From the NCBI RefSeq assembly GCF_039539485.1, contig NZ_BAABDF010000007.1, positions 124,001 to 188,000 of the forward strand: DNA of 64,000 nt. Reading direction: 5' to 3'. The notes under the pieces were generated by a model. The model ran no database searches. It was not told the DNA's origin and saw only the letters and a list, made by a program, of their open reading frames with translations. The DNA comes from Celeribacter arenosi (GTDB taxonomy: Bacteria > Pseudomonadota > Alphaproteobacteria > Rhodobacterales > Rhodobacteraceae). The translations under genes were made by a program, and so were the position numbers. How positions within the stretch are numbered: the first letter of the stretch is position 1; each line of letters starts with the position of its first letter. Of the stretch, positions 43,396 to 52,456 are shown one piece after another.

Positions 43396-44320
43396 CGGCG
43401 GCGTCCTCTTGTTCGCCCGCATCTCCGGTCGGGTTTTCCTCGGTAAAGGTTTCGACGGGGATCATGGGAAGGATCAGGCTACCGGGCCCCTCGATTCTCT
43501 CTTCGTCATGCGTGCGCAACACGCGCAGAAAATCGAGCCGCTCGTAATCTGCCGCCAATATTACTCGCAGCCGCCGGTCCGTTCCCAGAGCAACCTGCCC
43601 GATCAGAATATCAGGAGGGAACACGCCGCCGTCGCCCGATGACACCACACGATCCCCGGGACGCACCAGTTCCGGGCTTTCGATGAAGTCCAACGGTGGA
43701 CGCGCAGAATTGTCGCCCGACAGGATCGCACGCTGCCCCGAGGGCTGGATCGTCACCGGCAAACGCGAGTTGGAATCGGTCAGTAGGATCACGCGCGACG
43801 TGTTTTCGCCCACGCCCGAAATCCGCCCGACGAGGCCCAGACCGTCCGTCGTGGCCCATCCGTCACGTATCCCGTCGCGCGCGCCAACATTGATGAGCAC
43901 GGATTGGCGGAACGGAGATCCATTGTCGGCGAGCACAATCCCAGAAACAGTGGTGAGCTTTGGGTCGACCTGCACGGCATTGAGCGCACGCAGCTTTGCG
44001 TTCTGCTGTTCGAGTTGAACGGCGGCCTCTTTCCATGCCTGCATGTCACGCAACTCGCGGCGCAGCTCTTGGTTCTGATCGTAGATGCGTTGATAGCTTT
44101 GGAAGTTCTCGACCATGGAGACGAATTTCGTCACCGGCACGAGAGCCCATTCCATCGAGGGCACAAAACGGTCGACCATCTGCGCGCGGATTCGTTCGAC
44201 GCGCGGACTATCAATGCGCCAGAGAATGAAGAGGCCGAAAAGCACAACGACAAGCAGCCCGACCAGCAAACGCCGGATCGGGCGGACATAGTCGTCGCCA
44301 TTTCCTCTGTCTCTGGCCAC
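43388..44320 (-). CDS. mreC: rod-shape-determining protein MreC
   Basis: 310 residues from GTG 44320 with one membrane helix (about 19-38), a coiled coil (YDQNQELRRELRDMQ, QLEQQNAKLRAL) and the two-lobed beta domain: VLINVGARDGIRDGWATTDG, LVGRISGVGENTSRVILLTD, RPGDRVVSSGDGGVFPPDIL. The Asp/Glu-rich C-terminal tail is unstructured. MreC scaffolds PBP2 in the periplasm. A 59-base gap separates it from mreB. Confidence 0.92.
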   Translation of the reverse strand: MARDRGNGDDYVRPIRRLLVGLLVVVLFGLFILWRIDSPRVERIRAQMVDRFVPSMEWALVPVTKFVSMVENFQSYQRIYDQNQELRRELRDMQAWKEAAVQLEQQNAKLRALNAVQVDPKLTTVSGIVLADNGSPFRQSVLINVGARDGIRDGWATTDGLGLVGRISGVGENTSRVILLTDSNSRLPVTIQPSGQRAILSGDNSARPPLDFIESPELVRPGDRVVSSGDGGVFPPDILIGQVALGTDRRLRVILAADYERLDFLRVLRTHDEERIEGPGSLILPMIPVETFTEENPTGDAGEQEDAADG

Positions 44321-44379
44321 ACGCGCCTTTCAAGAACCGGTGGTGGGTGGCCCATGGCCCGCCGGAGCGGGCCGGACCG

Positions 44380-45417
44380 TCAGCTTTCGTAATCGATCAC
44401 ATGCCGGAGTTGCTTTTCATACTCCAGCGCTTTTCCCGTGCCCAAGGCTACACAATTCAGTGACTCATCGGCCACCGAAATTGCCAGACCTGTCTGTTCG
44501 CGCAGCGCCAGATCGAGTTCGCCCAATAGCGCCCCGCCACCTGTCAGCATCACACCGCGGTCGACGATATCGGCCGCCAAGTCCGGCGGAGTGGTTTCCA
44601 GAGCGGTCATCACAGCTTCACAGATTTGCTGAACGGGCTCGGCCAGCGCTTCTGCGACCTGCGCCTGATTGATTTCAATTTCTTTGGGCACACCATTGAG
44701 AAGGTCACGCCCACGGATGGTCAGAACCGCGCCGCGCCCGTCGTCGGGCATGCGGGCGGTGCCGATTGTGGTTTTGATCCGCTCGGCCGTGGCCTCGCCA
44801 ATGAGCAAGTTCTGCTGACGGCGCAGGTGGGAAATGATTGCGTCATCCATGCGGTCACCGCCGACACGAACAGAGCGCGCATAAACGATGTCGCCGAGCG
44901 AGAGCACCGCGACCTCGGTCGTGCCGCCGCCGATGTCCACGACCATGTTTCCCGTCGGATCGGTGATCGGCATGCCGGCTCCGATTGCCGCCGCGATCGG
45001 TTCGGCGATGAGGCCTGCGCGCCGCGCACCGGCACTCAATACCGATTGGCGGATCGCGCGTTTTTCAACTGGGGTCGCGCCATGGGGGACACAGACGATG
45101 ATCTTTGGCTTCGAGAATGTCGTGCGCTTGTGAACTTTGCGGATGAAATGTTTGATCATCTCTTCGGCGGTATCGAAATCTGCGATCACGCCATCCCGCA
45201 TCGGGCGGATTGCCTGAATGGACCCAGGTGTCTTACCCAGCATGTGTTTTGCGTCCGCGCCCACGGCGAGAACCTGTTTGCGGCCATCTTTCACGTGGTA
45301 GGCAACCACAGAAGGTTCGTTCAGAATAATGCCTTTGCCTTTGACATAGACGAGCGTGTTTGCCGTCCCGAGGTCAATCGCCATGTCCGAAGAGAAGATA
45401 CCCGAAAACCAAGCCAT
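44380..45417 (-). CDS. mreB: actin-like cell shape protein MreB
   Basis: 345 residues. Actin-fold phosphate loops: MAIDLGTANTLVYVKGKGII near the start, MVVDIGGGTTEVAVLSLGDI, and LTGGGALLGELDLAL near the end; EPIAAAIGAGMPITDPTGNM lies between. The N-terminal MAWFSGIF is the amphipathic membrane-binding helix. It polymerises at the inner membrane and directs the elongasome made by the genes that follow. AGGA stands before the ATG. Confidence 0.95.
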   Translation of the reverse strand: MAWFSGIFSSDMAIDLGTANTLVYVKGKGIILNEPSVVAYHVKDGRKQVLAVGADAKHMLGKTPGSIQAIRPMRDGVIADFDTAEEMIKHFIRKVHKRTTFSKPKIIVCVPHGATPVEKRAIRQSVLSAGARRAGLIAEPIAAAIGAGMPITDPTGNMVVDIGGGTTEVAVLSLGDIVYARSVRVGGDRMDDAIISHLRRQQNLLIGEATAERIKTTIGTARMPDDGRGAVLTIRGRDLLNGVPKEIEINQAQVAEALAEPVQQICEAVMTALETTPPDLAADIVDRGVMLTGGGALLGELDLALREQTGLAISVADESLNCVALGTGKALEYEKQLRHVIDYES

Positions 45418-45798
45418 ATGTTCCTACGCCGCCTTTGAAACCTGTCATTTGCCAATGATCGGACCCACAGATTCTGGCCCCGACCCGCTATCTTATAAGA
45501 GTGGCTTGGCTTAGTTGAAAGAGCACCGCGCCCAGATTTGTGCGACCTTCCGCCAATTGCGCCGCGTTCACAGGGCGAAAACGCGCGATGTCCGCGCGGC
45601 GGACCAGAGCAAATAGTGGCAGAATTACAAATTGGGGGAGCAGTAGCCGCTCTTTCGCGTCAAAATGTTCGAATATGACAAGTTTCAACTTCGCCCTGTG
45701 TGCCGTGTCAGCAGGCTAAAGTTCTCGAAAATTGCAATTCGATTACCTCGAAAAAGCACCAATGCCACCCCGAGGGGCGGCATTGGCCTGTTCTTGAC
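45418..45798. other. 381-base gap between mreB and leuA
   Basis: Both genes run on the minus strand: leuA ends at 45799 and mreB starts at 45417. The leuA terminator occupies 45751-45786; the rest should hold the mreB promoter (CTTATAAG near 45491-45498 is a -10 candidate). A short open frame here has no gene-like features. Confidence 0.6.
45751..45786 (-). terminator. intrinsic terminator of leuA
   Basis: On the minus strand CCAATGCC and GGCATTGG form a stem, extended inward by GCCCC/GGGGT pairing, and TGCTTTTT follows (T-run 45751-45755). It starts 12 bases after the leuA stop. Confidence 0.88.
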
Positions 45799-47376
45799 TT
45801 AGCCGACGTCGGTGTATTTCACCATCTTCACATCCGCATCCGGCCCGGTTTTTTCGCGACGCACCAGCAGCCGATTGAGCGCATTCACATAGGCTTTGGC
45901 AGAGGCCACAACCGTGTCGGTATCTGCCGATTGTCCCGTGACGATCTTGCCGTCTTCCTCCAGTCGCACCGACACTGTGGCCTGTGCATCTGTTCCCTCT
46001 GTTACCGCATGCACCTGATAGAGCTGCAGGCGCGCAGAGGTCGGGAAGATTTCCTTAATCGCCTTGAACGTGGCATCCACCGGGCCATCGCCCTGACAGG
46101 TTTCCTGACGCTCAACGCCGTCCACTTCTAGGATCAGGTCAGCCGATTGCGGAGCCTCCGTGCCACAGATGACGCGCAGGAATTTGACCTTGATCCGCTC
46201 GTTCTGTTCGCCGGCACCCGAGTCGCGCATCAGGGCTGTGAGGTCTTCGTCGTAGACTTCCTTTTTGCGGTCGGCGAGTTCCTTGAAGCGCACGAAAACG
46301 TCTTTGAGTTGGTTGTCGCCCAACTCATATCCCATCTCGCCCAGTTTGGCGCGCAGGGCCGCACGCCCGGAATGTTTGCCGAGAGGCAGGGACGTGCCCG
46401 ACAGGCCGATGTCCTGCGGTCGCATGATCTCAAAGGTGTCGGCGCTTTTCAGCATGCCGTCCTGATGGATGCCGCTTTCATGCGCAAAGGCGTTTTTGCC
46501 CACGATTGCTTTGTTGTATTGCACCGCAAAGCCGGAGACCTGTGACACGCGGCGCGACAGGTTCATGATCTTCGTCGTGTCGATTTCTGTGTGGTAGGGC
46601 ATGATGTCGCCACGCACTTTCATCGCCATCACAACTTCTTCGAGCGCGGTGTTGCCCGCCCGTTCGCCGAGGCCGTTTATCGTGCACTCAATCTGGCGCG
46701 CGCCCGCGTCAACGGCCGCCAGGGCATTGGCGGTCGCCATACCCAGATCGTTATGACAATGGGTCGCGAATACGATTTCATCGGCACCCGGAACCCGCTC
46801 AAGCAGCATCTTGATGATGTCGGCACTCTCGCGCGGCGTGGTGTAGCCGACGGTATCGGGGATGTTGATGGTGGTCGCGCCGGCCTTGATCGCGATTTCA
46901 ACCGTGCGGCACAGGTAGTCATGCTCTGTTCGGATCGCATCCATCGGTGACCATTGGACATTGTCACAGAGGTTTCGCGCATGAGAAACCGTTTCATGGA
47001 TGCGGTCGGCCATCGCGTCCATAGTCAGGTTCGGAATCGCGCGGTGTTGCGGCGAGGTGCCGATGAAGGTGTGAATGCGGGGACGGGCGGCACCCTTCAC
47101 CGCTTCCCAGCATCGATCAATGTCTTTATAGTTCGCCCGCGCGAGGCCACAGATCACCGCATTCTTGGAGAGCTTTGCGATTTCGCTGACCGCTTGGAAA
47201 TCACCTTCCGAGGCAATCGGGAAACCCGCCTCGATGATATCCACGCCCATCTCGTCGAGCAGCGTGGCGATTTCCAACTTCTCATTGTGGCTCATCGTGG
47301 CGCCCGGGCTTTGTTCGCCATCGCGCAGCGTCGTATCGAATATCAGGACGCGGTCCTGTTTGGTCTCGTTTGTCAT
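45799..47376 (-). CDS. leuA: 2-isopropylmalate synthase LeuA
   Basis: 525 residues from ATG 47376 (MTNETKQDRVLIFDTTLRDG). Catalytic TIM barrel with DTTLRDGEQSPGATMS and the metal motif FATHCHNDLG; GKHSGRAAL connects to the C-terminal LeuA dimer domain (about 390-525), which binds leucine for feedback inhibition. It condenses acetyl-CoA with 2-oxoisovalerate, the first step of leucine synthesis. It is preceded by a Leu-rich leader peptide and RNA stems and followed by a strong terminator, so it is a single-gene unit with leader control. Confidence 0.94.
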   Translation of the reverse strand: MTNETKQDRVLIFDTTLRDGEQSPGATMSHNEKLEIATLLDEMGVDIIEAGFPIASEGDFQAVSEIAKLSKNAVICGLARANYKDIDRCWEAVKGAARPRIHTFIGTSPQHRAIPNLTMDAMADRIHETVSHARNLCDNVQWSPMDAIRTEHDYLCRTVEIAIKAGATTINIPDTVGYTTPRESADIIKMLLERVPGADEIVFATHCHNDLGMATANALAAVDAGARQIECTINGLGERAGNTALEEVVMAMKVRGDIMPYHTEIDTTKIMNLSRRVSQVSGFAVQYNKAIVGKNAFAHESGIHQDGMLKSADTFEIMRPQDIGLSGTSLPLGKHSGRAALRAKLGEMGYELGDNQLKDVFVRFKELADRKKEVYDEDLTALMRDSGAGEQNERIKVKFLRVICGTEAPQSADLILEVDGVERQETCQGDGPVDATFKAIKEIFPTSARLQLYQVHAVTEGTDAQATVSVRLEEDGKIVTGQSADTDTVVASAKAYVNALNRLLVRREKTGPDADVKMVKYTDVG

Positions 47377-47395
47377 CGGAATGTCTTTCTCTTGA

Positions 47396-47471
47396 TCCTT
47401 AGCTCTGCGTTCCGGCGCAATGGTCACCTCTGAGCGGTCGCGCCAAAGGCACGCTCAGAGGCAGCTAAGAA
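47396..47471 (-). promoter_or_regulatory. leuA leader RNA: nested stems overlapping the Leu codons
   Basis: Inner stem: perfect 10-base arms at 47452-47461 and 47427-47436, 15-base loop; the first arm contains the last Leu codon and the stop of the leader peptide. Outer stem: the Leu-codon segment at 47463-47471 can pair with 47396-47404 (7 bases perfect, 9 with a G-U and an A-U pair). No U-run follows the inner stem, so this is not a simple terminator; translation of the leader should decide which stems form. Confidence 0.65.
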
Positions 47472-47541
47472 GGAGGAGCTCACGACGACGGCCCGTGCAA
47501 ATGCACGTGGGCAGGGCAGGGATATGTGCCAAAGTCGTCAT
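47455..47541 (-). CDS. leuA leader peptide (LeuL-type)
   Basis: 28 codons, too short to be found by usual gene length limits: it begins MTTLAHIPALPTCICTG and ends RRRELLLLSCL, with four Leu codons in a row (CTC CTC CTT CTT) and one more just before the stop, 78 bases ahead of leuA. This is the classic make-up of an amino-acid-sensing leader. A TATAGT -10-like box ends only 8 bases before the ATG and no ribosome-binding site is seen, so the mRNA may be leaderless. Distinct from the forward SDR gene, which starts 79 bases away in the other direction. Confidence 0.78.
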   Translation of the reverse strand: MTTLAHIPALPTCICTGRRRELLLLSCL

Positions 47542-47620
47542 GGGGCCAAACTATAGTCGCGGCGGGTTCAAAGAAAACCCCCAAAATGAACTCGATAGGC
47601 GTTTGGGGCGTATTAGGATT

Positions 47621-48295
47621 ATGGAACAGAAAAAACGCGCGTTGGTAATCGGATCATCGGGAGGCATTGGTGCTGCCACCGCGTCCGAGTTTGAGCAAAT
47701 GGGGTGGGCGGTCACGCGGTTATCGCGCCGCGATGACGGGTTGGATGTGAGCGACCCCGAAAGCGTCGCAAATGCACTCGGCAATCTCGAAGGACCGTTC
47801 GATCGCATCGTCATTGCCACGGGAAAACTCGATGGAGCGGGCCACCCGCCGGAGAAATCTCTCGCGGCGCTGACGGCAGAGGCCATGGCAGATCAATTCG
47901 CAATCAACGCTATTGGCCCCGCGTTGATTTTGCAGCACATCGAAAACCTTCTTCCCCGTGACCGGCCGAGCAAGGTTGTCGTTCTGACCGCCCGTGTCGG
48001 ATCAATCGGCGATAACCGTTTGGGAGGGTGGTATAGCTACCGCGCTGCGAAAGCGGCGGCGAACCAGATCGTGCATGGCGCGGCCATTGAGTTGGCGCGA
48101 AAATTCAAACAGTCCTGCGTCTACGCATACCACCCGGGCACAGTCGCCACGCCATTTACCGCAGATTATCAAGGGTCACACAAATCGATGCCGCCCGCAG
48201 TAGCCGCGAAGCATTTGGTCGAGGTCATGGAGGCCCGCAGCCCTGAGGACACCGGCAAATTCTACGACTGGCGCGGCGATATTGTGGCGTGGTGA
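47621..48295 (+). CDS. short-chain dehydrogenase/reductase (CsgA-like)
   Basis: 224 residues from ATG 47621 (MEQKKRALVIGSSGGIGAAT). Cofactor motif GSSGGIGAA (11-19), a DGLDVSDPESV segment, NAIGPALILQHIENLL, and active site Tyr-x-x-x-Lys in WYSYRAAKAAANQ. It lacks a long substrate loop, as in C-factor-type SDRs. Substrate unknown. TAGGAT stands before the ATG. Divergent from leuA, convergent with the MORN protein gene. Confidence 0.82.
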   Translation: MEQKKRALVIGSSGGIGAATASEFEQMGWAVTRLSRRDDGLDVSDPESVANALGNLEGPFDRIVIATGKLDGAGHPPEKSLAALTAEAMADQFAINAIGPALILQHIENLLPRDRPSKVVVLTARVGSIGDNRLGGWYSYRAAKAAANQIVHGAAIELARKFKQSCVYAYHPGTVATPFTADYQGSHKSMPPAVAAKHLVEVMEARSPEDTGKFYDWRGDIVAW

Positions 48296-48304
48296 GGGTT
48301 GGAG

Positions 48305-49768
48305 TTATTCCGCTGGGGCTTCGCCGGTATCATCGGGTTGTGCGGGCGTTTCTGGTGCGTCTTCGTTGACCAATGCGCCTTCGACCCAGTCCCCTGACAC
48401 GGATCGCCCGTCGTCCGCATAGGTGATTGTGCCGCGGCCATTGGATTTTCCGGCGACGAACATGCCTTCGTAGATATCACCATTAGCGTAGGTCGCACGG
48501 CCCTCGCCATTGATCTCGCCGGCCTTCCATTCGCCGGTGTAGCTAAATCCGGACGGCATCGTGATCGAGCCCATGCCTTCGCGTTGCCCTGCGACAAACG
48601 CGCCGGTGTAAACTGTCCCGTCCGCATAGGTCGCCGTGCCTTGGCCCTGTCGCTGACCCTCTACCCAGTCACCTTCGTAGATGAAGCCGTCAGCATAGGT
48701 CATTTTGCCTTTTCCGTGGTTCTGGGCGTTCTTGAATTCGCCTTCATAGATCAGCCCGTTGGCATACTCGGCGCGGCCTTCGCCCTCAATAACGCCATAG
48801 GTCCAGTCGCCGGTGTAGCTGGTCCCGTTGGGGTAGACGATTGTGCCTTTGCCATGGCTCAGGTCGTCGAGAAATTCGCCGGTGTAGACCGAGCCGTCGG
48901 GATAGGTGACGCGCCCCATGCCTTCGATGCGGCCTTCGGTCCATTGGCCTTGGTAAACGTAGCCGTCCGACCCTGTGAATGCGCCCTGACCGTGGCGTTT
49001 GTCGTCAACGAAGGCGCCTTCGTAGATGTCACCGTTGGCGTAGACGACCTTTCCCTGGCCCTGACGTTTACCGTTGACCAGATCACCCTCGTAAATGTCG
49101 CCGTTAGGCTGGGTGATTTTTCCGGTGCCGTTACATTGTCCCGATGCCCATTGGCAATCGAGGATGAGGCCTTCGGGCAAAGTCAAAACGCCTGCGCCGT
49201 CGCGTTCGTCGTTTTTCAACTCGCCCTCATAGATCGCGCCCTCGGGGTAGGAGATCTTTCCCTTCCCCTCTTTGACGCCATTGATCCACGCGCCCTCGTA
49301 GACATATCCCGACGGGCTTTCCATGCGACCCTGACCGTGATGGTTGTCGGCGAGAAATCCGCCCTCATACCGGATGCCGTTTGCGTAGACCGCAACGCCG
49401 GATCCCGAGGCGCGGCCATCCGCCCAATCGCCCTCGTAGGTGCTGCCATCCGCAAAAGTGATTTTTCCGAACCCTTCGGGTTTGCCCTTGGCAAAGGCAC
49501 CCTCATAGACAGACCCATCGGGATATCGCGCAATGCCTTGTCCGAGGATTTCACCGTCGATCCATTCTCCGGTGTATTCAAACCCGTTTGGCAGGCGATA
49601 GGTGCCCGTTCCGTGTTGGACGCCGTCTTTGAACGTGCCTTCGTAAATGCCGCCTTCGTCGTACTGACGGGTCTGCACACGGGTGTCGTCCTGCGCATAA
49701 GCCGCGCTGGCCAATGTCATCGCGGCGCAGAGCGCCGTGACGGTCAAAGTCGAACAAAGTCGTGCCAC
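48305..49768 (-). CDS. exported MORN-repeat protein
   Basis: 487 residues from GTG 49768, with GGGAA 8 bases upstream; this start places a signal peptide (VARLCSTLTVTALCAAMTLA, ending at SAAYAQ) at the N-terminus. Then come 18 full 23-residue MORN repeats of the form YEGxFxxGxxxGxGxxxYxxG plus a partial one, covering almost the whole protein; repeat 8 is degenerate (LDCQWASGQCNGTG). An acidic Pro-rich tail follows. MORN repeats bind lipids or proteins; bacterial roles are poorly known. The repeats make a long open frame on the other strand, which is an artefact. Confidence 0.88.
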   Translation of the reverse strand: MARLCSTLTVTALCAAMTLASAAYAQDDTRVQTRQYDEGGIYEGTFKDGVQHGTGTYRLPNGFEYTGEWIDGEILGQGIARYPDGSVYEGAFAKGKPEGFGKITFADGSTYEGDWADGRASGSGVAVYANGIRYEGGFLADNHHGQGRMESPSGYVYEGAWINGVKEGKGKISYPEGAIYEGELKNDERDGAGVLTLPEGLILDCQWASGQCNGTGKITQPNGDIYEGDLVNGKRQGQGKVVYANGDIYEGAFVDDKRHGQGAFTGSDGYVYQGQWTEGRIEGMGRVTYPDGSVYTGEFLDDLSHGKGTIVYPNGTSYTGDWTYGVIEGEGRAEYANGLIYEGEFKNAQNHGKGKMTYADGFIYEGDWVEGQRQGQGTATYADGTVYTGAFVAGQREGMGSITMPSGFSYTGEWKAGEINGEGRATYANGDIYEGMFVAGKSNGRGTITYADDGRSVSGDWVEGALVNEDAPETPAQPDDTGEAPAE

Positions 49769-49953
49769 GTGATGTGTTCCCGTCCCAATTTCCACCGGCG
49801 TTCGCCCAAATGTGCCCACGCCCCGATCGGGTCAAACCTAGGCAACCGGCCCGACCGGCGCAAATGTTTTTGGTGGCGTTGGCTTCCCCTTGCCGCTCAG
49901 TCTGGTAAACCGCGAGTTGAAGCGCACAGGAAGTGCAAAGAGAGCCTGTTCAC

Positions 49954-51612
49954 ATGACCGAGAGTTTCCGTCTCACCCTCGCGCAGCTGAATCCCACAGT
50001 GGGTGCGATTTCCGCCAATGCAGAAAAGATACGCACGGCTTACGCCGAAGCGAAGGCTGCGGGCGCGCAGATGATCGCGTTTCCCGAACTGTTTCTGATC
50101 GGCTACCAGCCGCAGGATTTGGTGATGAAGCCGGCATTTGTGAATGCAGCGATGGCGGAGATGGAAAACCTCGCGGCGCTAACGCTGGATGGTCCGGCGA
50201 TGGGTGTCGGAGGGCCATATGCCTATGGAGACAAACTCTACAACGGCTATTGGATTCTCTCGGACGGGCGCGTGGCCCATGTTGTGCGTAAACACCACCT
50301 CCCGAACTTCAATGTTTTTGATGAAAAGCGCGTGTTTGCATCGGGGCCGATTGACGGGCCGGTTGCGGTTGGGCCACTGCGCATCGGGATGCCGATTTGC
50401 GAAGACGCGTGGCACGAAGACGTCGCGGAAGCGCAGGTCGAAAGCGGTGCGCAAATCCTGTTGGTGCCAAACGGGTCGCCCTACTTCCGGGCCAAATTCG
50501 ACATCCGCCTGACCCATATGGTGAGCCGTGTCACCGAAAATGATGTGCCGCTTGTCTATCTCAATCTCGTGGGCGGGCAGGATGATCAGGTCTACGATGG
50601 CGGATCGTTTGTCTTGAACCGCCATGGCCGTGTTGCCCATCAGTTGCCGGTTTTTGCCGAGGCTCTGCGCCACGTCGACTTCGTGAACGAAGGGTCCGGC
50701 TGGGTCGCCCAAGACGGTGACATCGTGCACCACGGCGATGTGTGGGAGCAGGACTATAACGCCATGGTTCTGTCGTTGCGCGACTACCTCGGCAAAACCG
50801 GTTTCAAAAAGGTTCTGCTTGGTCTGTCGGGCGGCATTGATTCTGCCATCGTGGCGACAATTGCGGTGGATGCCATCGGGGCGCAAAACGTACGCTGTGT
50901 GATGCTGCCGTCCGAATACACGTCGCAAAGCTCGCTGGACGACGCCAAAGATATCGCGGAGCGCCTTGGCTGCACGTATAATTTTGTGCCGATAAAGGCG
51001 GGGCGCGATGCGATCACAGACACGCTTGCGCCACTGTTTGAGGGTCGCGATGCCGACATCACCGAGGAAAATATCCAATCGCGTCTGCGGGGACTGCTCC
51101 TCATGGCGTTGTCGAACAAATTCGGTGAAATGGTCCTGACCACAGGGAATAAATCCGAAGTCGCCGTTGGATACGCGACGATCTATGGTGACATGAACGG
51201 CGGCTATAATCCGATCAAAGACATGTACAAAATGCGGGTTTTTGAGACCTGCCGTTGGCGCAATGCCAACCACCGCGATTGGATGAAGGGCCCCGAAGGC
51301 GAGGTCATTCCCGTATCAATCATCAATAAACCCCCCTCTGCGGAACTGCGTCCCGACCAAAAGGACGAAGACAGCCTACCACCGTACGACATTCTCGATG
51401 CAATTCTCGAAGGCTTGGTGGATCACGAGGAGAGCGTTTCCGATCTCGTCGCAAAGGGGTTTGATCGTGCGACCGTTAAAAAGGTCGAGCACCTCCTGTA
51501 CATCAGCGAATACAAACGCTTCCAATCCGCGCCGGGCACGCGGTTGACGCCAAAGGCATTCTGGCTCGACCGCCGCTACCCGATTGTGAACCGCTGGCGC
51601 GACGAAAGCTGA
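49954..51612 (+). CDS. nadE: glutamine-dependent NAD+ synthetase NadE
   Basis: 552 residues with two domains. The amidohydrolase (1-270) has Glu45 in IAFPELFLIG, Lys in RKHHLPNFNVFDE and Cys in GMPICEDAWHED; the synthetase (from about 285) has the PP-loop LLGLSGGIDSAIVATIAVDA and TTGNKSEVAVGYATIYGD. It amidates nicotinate adenine dinucleotide to NAD with glutamine. ATG 49954 fits the family start (TESFRLTLAQLNPTVG). Confidence 0.93.
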   Translation: MTESFRLTLAQLNPTVGAISANAEKIRTAYAEAKAAGAQMIAFPELFLIGYQPQDLVMKPAFVNAAMAEMENLAALTLDGPAMGVGGPYAYGDKLYNGYWILSDGRVAHVVRKHHLPNFNVFDEKRVFASGPIDGPVAVGPLRIGMPICEDAWHEDVAEAQVESGAQILLVPNGSPYFRAKFDIRLTHMVSRVTENDVPLVYLNLVGGQDDQVYDGGSFVLNRHGRVAHQLPVFAEALRHVDFVNEGSGWVAQDGDIVHHGDVWEQDYNAMVLSLRDYLGKTGFKKVLLGLSGGIDSAIVATIAVDAIGAQNVRCVMLPSEYTSQSSLDDAKDIAERLGCTYNFVPIKAGRDAITDTLAPLFEGRDADITEENIQSRLRGLLLMALSNKFGEMVLTTGNKSEVAVGYATIYGDMNGGYNPIKDMYKMRVFETCRWRNANHRDWMKGPEGEVIPVSIINKPPSAELRPDQKDEDSLPPYDILDAILEGLVDHEESVSDLVAKGFDRATVKKVEHLLYISEYKRFQSAPGTRLTPKAFWLDRRYPIVNRWRDES

Positions 51613-51617
51613 CGGCA

Positions 51618-52397
51618 CTACAGTCCTTTGAGCATCCCGCCATCCACGAAGTAGGTCGATCCGACCGAGTAGGCCGCGCGGGGGCTGCAAAGAAAGACAA
51701 AGAAATCGGCCAGTTCTTCGACCGTCCCGAACCGTTTGATCGACGCATGTTCATCCGCGACCGATTGCAGGTAGTCTTCCCATTTTTCGCCGGAAAGCTC
51801 GCGGGCGGTGTTTTCCCAGTCCGGCGTGCGAACAAGGCCTGGGTTGATGCAGTTCACACGAATGCCCATCGGGATAAATTCGGTCGACATGGTTTTGGAC
51901 AGCATCATCAACGCGGCTTTTGTCACGTTGTAGATGGGCTCGTACCAGAGGGGTTGGGCCGCACAAATAGAGGCGTTGTTGAGGATGGCACCGCCCCCGC
52001 GCGTGGCCATCTGCGGGACCAATCCCCGCGCGAGGCGAACGGCCGCCATCACGTGAAGGTTCCAATACTCCAACCATTTGTCATCGCCCGCCTCAAGGAT
52101 CGTCTCGTTCGACCCGGTGCCAGCGTTATTGACCAAAATATCGCAGCCACCCAGCGCGGCCACGTGGGCCAGCACATCCGCACAACCGGCTTCTGTCGCT
52201 ACATCTGCGGCAACGCCCGTGGCGATTGTCCCGAAGTCTTTTGAGATGCCTGCGACTGCGTCATCTATCGACGCCTGTGAGCGGGCGACGATGACGACAT
52301 CTGCGCCCTCGCGCGCAAACGCGCGCGCCACGCCCAATCCGATCCCCTTTGTCGCGCCCGTAATCACGGCACGTTTTCCTGCGAGCTCAAGATCCAT
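51618..52397 (-). CDS. short-chain dehydrogenase/reductase
   Basis: 259 residues from ATG 52397 with GGGGGAGGA upstream. Classical SDR: cofactor motif TGATKGIGLGVARAFA, NNAGTGSN, Ser in LNNASICAAQP and Tyr-x-x-x-Lys in YEPIYNVTKAALMML, then the C-terminal STYFVDGGMLKGL. Reduces or oxidises an unknown alcohol or keto group with NAD(P). It lies 59 bases after a PfkB kinase gene on the same strand, so the two may be co-transcribed, perhaps in sugar metabolism. Confidence 0.85.
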   Translation of the reverse strand: MDLELAGKRAVITGATKGIGLGVARAFAREGADVVIVARSQASIDDAVAGISKDFGTIATGVAADVATEAGCADVLAHVAALGGCDILVNNAGTGSNETILEAGDDKWLEYWNLHVMAAVRLARGLVPQMATRGGGAILNNASICAAQPLWYEPIYNVTKAALMMLSKTMSTEFIPMGIRVNCINPGLVRTPDWENTARELSGEKWEDYLQSVADEHASIKRFGTVEELADFFVFLCSPRAAYSVGSTYFVDGGMLKGL

Positions 52398-52456
52398 GAG
52401 TGTCCTCCCCCTGACAGGAAAGAAACTTCGCACCGCACCTTGGCGAGCGTCAAGCG

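Noticed and set aside
45488..45688. A 66-codon minus-strand frame between mreB and leuA.
   Set aside because: No good ribosome-binding site, no recognisable pattern, and it would cover the likely mreB promoter.
48584..49957. A 457-codon open frame on the plus strand opposite the MORN gene.
   Set aside because: Its translation is itself repetitive with the 69-base period of the MORN repeats; it is the mirror of that repeat, and has no ribosome-binding site or family features.
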